From positions 2,549,952 through 2,613,951 of the forward strand of contig NW_009799100.1 in assembly GCF_000213175.1 (NCBI RefSeq): 64,000 nt of DNA. The letters run 5' to 3'. The stretch comes from Neurospora tetrasperma FGSC 2508 (lineage: Eukaryota; Ascomycota; Sordariomycetes; Sordariales; Sordariaceae). The notes under the pieces were generated by a model, which saw nothing but the letters and a program-made list of their open reading frames with translations, ran no database searches and had not been told where the DNA came from. Below are positions 56,066 to 64,000 of the stretch, piece by piece (the stretch's first letter is position 1; the number at the start of each line of letters is the position of its first letter). The translations under genes and the position numbers were made by a program.

Positions 56066-57342
56066 TTACTCCCCCCCAACCTCCTTCAACGCCTCCCTCA
56101 ACGCTCCCAAGCACCTTGTAACCTCCTCTTCCGTACCCACCGTAATCCTCAAGCACCCCTCGCACCCGTGCTCCTTGCCTCTGAACCGGACCACCACTCC
56201 CTTCGTCTCGGCCAACTTCTGATACACCTTCAGCGCCGTCTCGTTGCTCGGCTTTCCCTCCTTATCCAGCATCTCGTACAACAAAAAGTTGCTGCTCTCA
56301 CCGCCCGCCAACTTGCCCACGCCCGGAATCTGCGGCAGCTCCGCCACCAGCCTCTCCCGTTGCTGGATGAGCCTCTCCTTGTTCGCACGCATCACCTTCA
56401 GGCCGTCCGGCCCCAGCGCGTAGCTGGCCAGCGCGCTGGTCGGCGAAGAGATGTTGTAGGGAGCCTTGAGGCTGTTCAGCAGCCTGGCGATAGGGGGGCT
56501 TGTGAAGGCCGCTCCCAGACGGATGCCGGCCAGGCCGAACGCCTTGGACAAAGTCTGCATGACAACCAGGTTGGGCCACTCGTTGACCCACTCGGCCAGC
56601 GAGGCCGACTCGGGCGCAAAGTCAATGTAGGCCTCGTCGACGACCACGACGCCGTTCCAGGTCGGGTGTTCGAGAACCTTTTGGATGTCTTCCTTGGCGA
56701 GAAGGGATCCTGTGGGGTTACCCGGCGAGCAGAGGTAGATGATCTTGATGTTGGGTTCGGTCGACAGCGTCTCGAGGACGCGCGGCACGTCGATGGCGAA
56801 GGAGGGAGCGGGGAGCAGCGGGACCTTGACGAGTCCGACGTCGTTCACCTGAGCGGAAACGGAGTACATGCCGTAGGTGGGCGGGCAGACGAGGATGCGG
56901 TCGCGGCCGGGAACGCAGAAGCACCGCAAGAGAGCGTCAATGGCCTCATCGGAGCCGACGCCTACGCAGAGGTTCTCGGGCGTCAGAAGCTTGGAGGTGT
57001 GCGCGTGGGTCGTGCGCAGCGAGCAGAGGAGCTGCTTGAGGTCCCGTTGGTGAGGGTCGGGGTAGCGGTGCAGGCCGAGGAGATCAAGCTCGGGACCACT
57101 GGAGCCGGAGCCGGTAGCCAGGTTCTGGGGAACGGGAGGCCCATAGGCGTTCTCGTTGGCGTCTAGGAGGATGTTGGTGCCATCGTCCTTGTAGTCACTG
57201 AGATACGTGTGTTAGTCGATATACTTCATGAGAGGTCAAAGACAGACAAGTTTTGGGGGTGAGCTCACTCGCGCGCGCAGCGATAAGGTTCCAAGGCGAG
57301 GATGTTTGGCCTGGCGCAGGTCTCGAGATTGAAGGGCGACAT
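56066..57342 (-). CDS. his-5: Histidinol-phosphate aminotransferase
   Basis: There are two exons, 57342-57269 and 57197-56066, joined across a 71-nt intron (57198-57268; branch CTAAC, acceptor CTCAG), giving 401 aa, normal for HisC. The N-terminus MSPFNLETCARPNI continues into LLDANENAYGP (36-45), the substrate-binding opening of this class II-like PLP transaminase. CSPGNPTG at 181-188 carries the cofactor-contacting Asn185. D212 lies in VVDEAYIDF. The Schiff-base lysine is K243 in TLSKAFGLAG. R-binding residues follow in FRGKEHGCEGCLRIT near the C-terminus. It converts imidazole-acetol phosphate plus glutamate to histidinol phosphate in histidine synthesis. In Neurospora this locus is called his-5. 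Two Gcn4/CPC1-type sites lie upstream, which fits cross-pathway control. Confidence 0.96.
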
Positions 57343-57494
57343 TTTGTGAATGACTGGCTTGTGATCGACGAATAAATGAATGAATTATCAAGGAAAAAAA
57401 ACCAGAATTCTAGAACGAATGTTCTCGCTCTTGATTCTTTCACGCAGGTTTTTATGAAAACCCTGGGCGAAAGTGAGGTGTGTGTTGGCGTAAA

Positions 57495-57513
57495 GAGTCA
57501 CTTGAAAGAGTCA
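57495..57513 (-). promoter_or_regulatory. Paired CPC1/Gcn4-type sites upstream of his-5
   Basis: On the his-5 sense strand, TGACTC occurs twice, with its T at 57513 and at 57500, about 171 and 158 nt upstream of the ATG. The distal one reads ATGACTCTT, which equals the functional Gcn4 site of yeast HIS3. Neurospora CPC1, the Gcn4 orthologue, recognises the same core and activates amino-acid genes during starvation. Confidence 0.65.
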
Positions 57514-58009
57514 TCTTGAAAATCGTCTCAAAACGGCTCAGGGCGAGTTGCGAACCGGTTCGTCCCCACTCCGGAAGGCCTGGCCCCTTATCAACGGTTC
57601 CAGTTTTTGTTTGGGAGTAGATTTCAGCCACCATAGATTCCGATTACTAAATAGAAAAACATAGCTCAGATCGCATGTTTAGGGGAATCAACGATTAGTT
57701 GCCAATACCAATTAAGACTTTAATCTTGTACGTTCTTCTCGTTGCAATGGCACGCGAATGAGGATGTCATCCAACTAGCACCGGCTTCAGTTGCATCCTG
57801 GGAAGTACTACATGGGGTTAGGGTTATCAAGGACAAAGGGCTCATTAACGTTACCCTTGAACTTTGGACATTGTCCGGGATCTTGAGCTTCCTATTGGAT
57901 GAAAATATGGTCCGCGAAAAAGACCAAAGAACAACAGAAAGGCAAGAAAAAACATAAATCCAAACAGACGAACAAATTGAGAAGATAAAATAAAAGATCA
58001 AAAATGAGG
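57514..58009. other. his-5 upstream region and F-box gene 3' flank
   Basis: About 0.5 kb upstream of his-5, including a GGGGTTAGGGTTA telomere-like motif at 57814-57826. No gene is supported. Confidence 0.5.
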
Positions 58010-59401
58010 TTATTTATTGACAATACTTTCGTTGGCGTCATCTTCGGACACGGAATCCGCGTCTGAATCCGAGTACTCAGGCTCATTCGGATCATAATCC
58101 CACGTCGAGGCCGGCAAGTATCTCACAAAAGCATCAAAACTCGGGCGTGGTTCTGGTTCCATACAGGTATCATCCAACACGCCACTACCAGAACAACCCT
58201 CCCGTAGCGTCCTCCATGTCCTCCACTTCATCACCCACTCCTTCCAGACTTTCAAGGCCGCTGCGACCTCCGGTGTTAAAGTGCGGGACGGTTTTGTGGG
58301 TTTGGGCCGCTCCAGAAAAGAAAGCAACAAGTCGTCCATGCCAAACCGAGGTCTTGGCTCCCCGTCGACATAAAAAGTAATGTCATCAAGGATGCTCTCA
58401 TACAGCATCAGACCGAAGCCTCGCGACAGCCACCCGCCAAAGTCAAGTAAGGCCCAGAGCGTATTAGCAAGGTACAAGCCATAGCGGTCGGCGTGGCCAA
58501 GGGTGTCACGGCGGCCCGCGTGGATATGCATGCCTCTAACGGTTCGCAGGTCGGTCGGGCCTGTCCATGTGTATTGAGCAAAATCGTCGTCATCGTCGTT
58601 AGGCGGCGGTCCTGGGAAAATATCCTCTTCCCCCTCGGCTCCGTAAGGGAGGTCCTCGTTGTGGGCAATCAAGAACCGTTGTGCACCACGGTCTGCTCGC
58701 TCCCATCTTTCCTCGTCCGTCTCCGTTTCCTCCTTGGATGTTACGCTGATTATGAGATGTCGGAGTGAGTATCTGGGAGGGCTTCTGCTTCTTGAAGAAA
58801 AAAGACTGCCGCGATTTTTTCTTTGATAAGCGGGAGAGCAAAGGCCCCGAGGTCCCAAGGCCAAAAAAGACACTAACAGGCGGTAAAAGTTCCATGAGCC
58901 GGGAGGGGGATTGGGGTAGTACTTGTCGTTTGCATTAAAGTTGGACGATATACCGTGGAAACGGCGTAAGAACTCCCCCTGTCTTCCTACTGTTTCGACC
59001 TCATCGTCGATGTCCTCTACGTCCATTATGCGGAATGATGCCTGGAGAGTGTCGAGGTTGAACTGGCTTGGGAGTGGACAACACACCCAGGTTGGGAAAA
59101 TGCCGCATTTGGGGATGAAGACGATGTCGATCTCATAGGGGCGGGATTTTTGGGCAGCAGTAGGTGAATGTAGTAGATACTGGACGTCATCGCGTAGGAT
59201 CCGGCATGTTAAGAGGAGTGGTAGAGCGGGTGGTTGAGGTGATGTGGCTGGTATCCAAATGTCCCAGTCATCGCGGAGCCGGACACGAGGAGGATCTTGG
59301 TAGAATAGGTCGAGGTGGTTATAGAGTGTTGCTGTTGGTGTCCAAATCACAGAGGCTAGGATTTTGTGGCGGAGTTCGGGTGGGAGGGTGGTTAACGACA
59401 T
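58010..59401 (-). CDS. F-box-like hypothetical protein
   Basis: This is a single-exon gene of 463 aa with a good ACCATGTCG start. The N-terminus LTTLPPELRHKILASVIW matches the first helix of an F-box, and the segment up to about residue 75 (LPLLLTCRILRDDVQYLL) completes an F-box-like motif common in large fungal families. The rest has no recognised repeats. It includes a conserved-looking ordered part (ALGPRGLC, LRHLIISVTS, ANTLWALLDFGGWLSRGFGLML), an acidic run of five Asp, and an acidic Ser/Asp/Glu C-terminus. F-box proteins bring substrates to SCF ubiquitin ligases; Skp1 binding here is inferred only from the N-terminal motif. Confidence 0.75.
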   Translation of the reverse strand: MSLTTLPPELRHKILASVIWTPTATLYNHLDLFYQDPPRVRLRDDWDIWIPATSPQPPALPLLLTCRILRDDVQYLLHSPTAAQKSRPYEIDIVFIPKCGIFPTWVCCPLPSQFNLDTLQASFRIMDVEDIDDEVETVGRQGEFLRRFHGISSNFNANDKYYPNPPPGSWNFYRLLVSFLALGPRGLCSPAYQRKNRGSLFSSRSRSPPRYSLRHLIISVTSKEETETDEERWERADRGAQRFLIAHNEDLPYGAEGEEDIFPGPPPNDDDDDFAQYTWTGPTDLRTVRGMHIHAGRRDTLGHADRYGLYLANTLWALLDFGGWLSRGFGLMLYESILDDITFYVDGEPRPRFGMDDLLLSFLERPKPTKPSRTLTPEVAAALKVWKEWVMKWRTWRTLREGCSGSGVLDDTCMEPEPRPSFDAFVRYLPASTWDYDPNEPEYSDSDADSVSEDDANESIVNK

Positions 59402-59992
59402 GGTAGTCTATGAGCGTTGCGTATGGATAGGTGAAGAAAGGGCTCCCTTTATTCTGGGGACCCCGTTGTAACAAGAAGAAAAAGAAGGGGTACCGCGGAC
59501 CGTAGAGTTTCACCGCAAATCAAGAGCGCGGTTATGTGGGATCGTGGTCCAGGGAAAATTGGTGACAATGTTGGAGAAAGGACAAGCCGTCCACTTTATA
59601 CGCATGCGCCTTTCATGCCAAGCATTAAAACGACTGTTGGGGAGTTCCCTATAAGGGGACTTTCACGGGAAAGATTGCATTCTGTGTGCTCACTACGGGT
59701 GCAGTCATCATTAGCCACATGGCATGCTACAGTTACTAGCAGAGATGGGGAATTGTAAGGGGTAGAATCTTGGTAGTTGGTATCTCGAACTAACACTGCT
59801 TCATTAAACGTAAACGCCGTCAACCTCATAAAAGGACATCCCCCTTATAATGGCCTCCTCTCCTCCTATTCCCAAACTCGTCTTGATCCCGATCGACAAT
59901 CCCATCAACAAAAGAGAGTGGATATCCCATAAAAACGAACAGACCGCGGTGAACAAAGGGAAAGTAAGAAAAATCAAAGAAAGAAGGTCCCA
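59402..59992. other. Intergenic region
   Basis: This is the promoter side of the F-box-like gene and the 3' flank of the sugar transporter. No gene is seen. Confidence 0.5.
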
Positions 59993-62092
59993 TCAATACC
60001 TGACAGTATTCGGACTTTCATATGGATCCCTTCCCATACTATTTCCATATCCCCCACCACCCCCATGAACACCATGTGTAGTACCATGTCCATAGGGATC
60101 CATAGCTCCCATCTCGTTCGCCTCTTGGTACCCGCCCCCCATCATACCACTCTCCAATCCTCCCGCCGTATTCGTCGCGGCATGAACATCCCTCCACTGC
60201 TGCCTACTCTTCTCGGCATCTCTCCTCGCCAGCTCTGCCACATACGTGGTCTTGGGCATCCACTTCTTACTCTTCCTCGGACTGACCTCCTCCATCATCT
60301 TATCGATCTGCTCCAACGTGAGTCCCTTCATTTCGGGGACCAAGAAATACGCAAACAGCATCGAAAAGATACACAGGCTTCCCCAGATGAAGAAGATCTT
60401 GGGGCCCAAGTTTGCTGAACCCTTTGAGTTACCGACCATGTAGGGAGCCACGACGGCGATGATGCAGTTCCAGAACCAGTTACAGGCCGTAGAAATGCCC
60501 ACGCCGCGCGAGCGGATCGGTAAAGGGAAACACTCGCCGATGACGACCCACCCCGTGGGGCCCCACGTAGTGGCGAAGAAGAAAATGTTGATGCAGATGC
60601 AGGCGATCATGCCGCGGACGGCGGCGGGGTCGTTGGCGTCGATGCGCCCGGCCGTGACGCCGACTATGGCGACGATGTATTGCATGATGATCATGCCCAT
60701 GGCGCCGTAGATGAGCAGGAAGCGGCGGCCGAGATACTCGACGGCTACGAAGGAGATGGGGGTGGAGAGCACGTTGACGAGGGTGGTGACGAGGGAGATG
60801 AAGAAGGGGTTGGAGATGGTGCCGAGTTGTTGGAAGAAGGTAGTGCCGAAATAGAAGATGAAGTTGATTCCTGGGAAGAAGCGAAAGGTTAGTTTGGTGT
60901 CAACATGACATCTAGAAATTATATATCCCCTATGATCCCTAGAGGCCAAAGAGAAAGGTTACAGAGAAACCGAAAGAAAACTTACCAGTGAGTTGCTGCC
61001 ACATTTGCAATCCACAACCCAAAATGATACGACGTATGTTGCTATTACCCTTGCGCAGCGAGCCGTGGAAACAAGCGACCCACGATCCGATATACGACGT
61101 TTGCGGAACGACCTGCATCTCATATTCATGGTTCGCCACAATCTCAGCCAGCTCGTCCTTGATGTACTCCGACTCAATCGGCTGTCCACGAACATAAGCC
61201 AGAGACTTGGCGGCTGATTGAAGCTGACCCTTCATAACATGGTAACGGGGTGACTCGGCTAGAGGAGAAAAAAAAAGAGGGGGGGGGGGGGGTGGTCAGT
61301 ATATCGAGCTTCAAGACAAAATTCCAAAGCACCGCGCAACTTACGCAAAATGAACAACCCGGTTCCCAAAATCAATGCCCACAAAAACTGCACACCAATC
61401 GGAATCCTATACGAGCCCGTATCGTTTCTATCCTGCGTGGAATACACAACGCAGTTGGCGAGCAGAATTCCCACGGTAATGCAGAACTGGTACGCCGACA
61501 CCAGCGCGCCACGAACCTTTCTGGGGGCGATCTCGGACATGTACAATATAATGACGGTTGAGATGAAGCCTACGCCCAAGCCCGCAATGAGTCGACCAAA
61601 CACGAACAGAACCGTCTGATTAGTCGAGGCAATCTGGAGAACGCAGCCGACGCAGAAGATGAGACAGCCGATGATGATGGTCAGCCGACGGCCGATGAAG
61701 TCGGCAATGTCACCGGCGATGAGGGCGCCAAAGAAGGTGCCGCAGGAGAGAATCGAGGTCATGAGAGATTTGGTCGACGAGGGTAAGCCAAAGTTGACGG
61801 GGTCGATGCCGATGGGCTGTTTCCTGTCGTAGTCGTACGAGTAACCCGTGTAGAGGGTGATAAAGTAAGGCATGCCTAGCACGCCGTTGATCCAACCCGT
61901 ATCATAGCCAAAGACTAGAAATGTCGCCCATGAAAGTTAGTATTGGCCTTGAGCAACAAGCACATGAGGTTCAGACTTACATAGTCCACCACATGCTGCA
62001 AAAGCGCAGATAAGGTAAGCCTTCAAGGTGACCGGGGCCTCTATCCTCGAAAGATCCGCCGGCCCCTCAAAGGGGAGTAAGGCGCTGACCAT
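59993..62092 (-). CDS. MFS hexose-type sugar transporter
   Basis: There are four exons, 62092-61981, 61914-61345, 61258-60986 and 60870-59993, with introns of 66, 86 and 115 nt, giving 610 aa. The sugar-porter signatures are all present: FGYDTGWINGV after the first junction, ADFIGRR, GRLIAGLGVGFIST with SEIAPRKVRGAL, PESPRYH (across intron 2), QQLTGINFIFYFG (across intron 3), EYLGRR, and EMKGLTLEQID as the PETKG equivalent. Twelve membrane spans are expected. It resembles fungal monosaccharide/proton symporters. The cytosolic C-terminus is long, about 100 residues, and becomes Gly/Met-rich (GGGGGYG) at its end, longer than in simple HXT carriers but shorter than in Snf3/Rgt2-type sensors. Intron 2 contains an unusually pure C/T tract before its AG. 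Confidence 0.94.
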
Positions 62093-64000
62093 CCTCCTTC
62101 GATTCCTTTCCCAGTTAAAGCCCGAACCGAGTTGGTGATCCTCCTATCGAGAAGACTTCGCGTACCCAAAGCTGTAGCAAGTCGTCTACGTGGCTTTCGA
62201 AATATCTATGTCGACGTTTATCTGTTGGACCAGGAACGGATTCTAAACATCCGAAGGGTTCGTATATCACACACGCAAGAAAGACAGCAACGAGTCAGAA
62301 GGAAAGAAGAGTCCCCAGAAGGGAGCTCGAGGCGTGTGTATGGTGTGCGGGATGTGTTATAGAAAATTTTGTCGAATCCCTCGGCAAGAGTAAAGCGGGA
62401 AGCGATACATGGGGATCGACTATACTGTGTAAGACAAACAGAACCGGGGCCAAGGGTCATGGAGTCTGCCGTGCACTAAACCTGAAAGGAACTACAAAAG
62501 ACGAAAGCGAACGAGGAAGGGAAGGGTGAGAACACGGTTGGGGGGTGTGGGAGAGTGTCCGGTAGGGGTACTAGCTGATAAAATGCCGAGCATGGGATAT
62601 AATCAAAGCTCACGCCTGTCCGTTCTCTGACGCAAAAGCAGTAGAAAGTGACTGGGCAATGAGCACACCACTTGGCAAACTTCCAAGAGCGTGTGTAACA
62701 AAGAAAGGGAAATGGAAAGAGAAGCACTCAGATCGCGAAAGAGAAGGAGAGGCGGCCATACGACAATGGAGAGGGATCGAGAGGGTCCGGAAAGTGTGGT
62801 CATGCTCAGGACAATTTAGAAGACCAAGAATTTAAGACATCCCAAGACCCCGGAAACAGACGAACAAGCGTCCCTCGAATGCCGAGCGAAGCCTGGACTT
62901 CATTTTGATACGCACTGTTGGCTTATGCGAGCTACGCCACATAGGATTGGGGCCATCTTTTGCTTTCTTTTTTTTTTTTTTTTTTTTTTTTCTTTTCAAG
63001 ACAAGTTGGATAATCCTAGGCTACCCCTGACAGGTCGACAGCCGTAGCACAACGCCATGTTCCTCGCCTGCATACACGCAGGCCCTTAAGTACGCAGCGG
63101 GTCATTTCTCGCTGCGTCGCCCTTTGCCCACTTGGGGCTCCTGGAAATGTCTCAGAGCCAGTAGTTTAAATGGGATAAACCGTTAGCACTCCCGGAGACA
63201 GGTTTCAGCGGATGATTCGCGGGTAGCGCTTGTGCAATTCGGATATCGGTTCGGGGAGGCTGACTGCTTGAGGAGGTCTCACCCCTGAATGGTATGTTTC
63301 TTGTTGGAAATACCTACATTGGCTGCGCCAAGCGCAACTCGCGCACACACAGAGTGAGAGAGAGAGAGAGAGAGGATAGTAGAAAGGCTGCGTACATAGG
63401 CCATCTCGGTTCTGCAGCTTACATGACAAAAGGGGGGCGAAGTCAGACTTTGCTTGTGCTGGAAGGCAAAGCCGATATCTGGACGAAAGCGTGACGTCTC
63501 GTCTCTTGTGGCTGGTTGCCAAGACGAACCGCGTCTCTTTGAATCATGCTTGCCATGTCACTGGAGAGTTTTGAGAATGACTGACAATAGTGAATCAGAA
63601 CGTGGATAGTGGAACATGCGGGTTTCATTTCGACTGGTATCTCTTGGCTGCGGAGGCGAGACTGGGAGTTCCGGGAGATGATGGAGCTGAATACTGAAAG
63701 AGAACTGACTAGGCAAGAACATGGGCGATTGATAGTGCAAGTGAACCAAGAAGCCACCGAGCAGATCAACCGAACAAAGAAGCCGGGTGCAACGGTGATC
63801 ATCGGGGAGAAAGGGCATGACGGGTGATGTGTGAATCTCCCTGCGAGCCCTGTTCCCGCATCTGGATGATCTGGTCGAGGTCCAAGGTCGGCAGGGTCGT
63901 ATCCTCAGCCTGGTGATCGACACGATGCCGTATGTAGGGTATATACTCTGGAGGGTGTGCTTCAGCAGTGAAGGATTGGGCCATCCGCGTTTTGCTTGCC
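62093..64000. other. Upstream region of the sugar transporter, no gene supported
   Basis: This is 1.9 kb with only small overlapping frames. A run of 24 T lies at 62968-62991 and a GA run at about 63355-63376. The first several hundred bases are presumably promoter and leader of the transporter. The window edge may cut into another transcription unit that I cannot see. Confidence 0.5.

Noticed and set aside
56168-57166. + frame of 332 codons inside his-5
   Set aside because: Antisense shadow. The his-5 frame carries every catalytic motif and a phase-correct splice.

Overview
This window looks like a gene-dense euchromatic stretch of a filamentous ascomycete, most likely Neurospora or a close Sordariales relative. 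The evidence is short introns (about 58-180 nt) with GTRNGT donors and CTRAC branch points, start codons in a CAMMATGG-type context, about 50% GC, single-copy housekeeping genes, and small transposon relics whose copies differ mostly by C/T and G/A transitions, as repeat-induced point mutation (RIP) would leave. From memory and not checked, his-5, a CAX-type exchanger, a GDSL lipase and a hexose transporter lie close together in N. crassa, which fits. All gene models were joined by hand from splice sites and reading-frame phase; each model closes on an exact codon count.

Layout, left to right. 1-2940: intergenic. 2941-4746 (+): arrestin-like adaptor. 5193-6551 (-): calcineurin-like phosphoesterase. 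7577-9797 (-): TM9/EMP70 nonaspanin whose last 19-nt exon encodes the C-terminal KVD. 11379-13936 (-): 806-aa Ser-rich protein of unknown function. 16844-17605 (-): ubiquitin C-terminal hydrolase. 18402-20863 (-): mitochondrial RNA helicase SUV3, divergent from 21483-22282 (+), a VAMP7-type longin SNARE. 24630-25892 (-): membrane short-chain dehydrogenase, divergent from 26449-27270 (+), a zinc-finger/G-patch protein. 27726-28894 (-): YIPF6/Yip4 Golgi protein. 29734-31377 (-): divergent CAX-type cation/proton exchanger.

Right half. 33373-36976 (-): HRQ1/RecQ4-like helicase. 38236-39470 (+): secreted GDSL esterase. 41489-43793 (+): polyglutamine nuclear-type protein. 47194-50685 (+): Gyp5-like Rab GAP. 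53683-54998 (+): reticulon. 55615-55699 (+): tRNA-Gln(CUG) with a 13-nt intron. 56066-57342 (-): histidinol-phosphate aminotransferase (his-5). 58010-59401 (-): F-box-like protein. 59993-62092 (-): sugar transporter. 62093-64000: no gene seen.

There is no operon or gene cluster. Several genes share a membrane-traffic theme (TM9, VAMP7, YIPF6, Rab GAP, reticulon, arrestin), but they are scattered and I read that as chance. The most noteworthy non-genic items are two families of non-autonomous TA-flanked inverted-repeat elements (two copies of one near 32.7 and 39.7 kb, and one copy of another at 44.3 kb), a Gcn4/CPC1-type site upstream of his-5, and a consistent set of introns in which the AG nearest the branch point must be skipped to keep frame. 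I did not find a convincing new multi-gene system.
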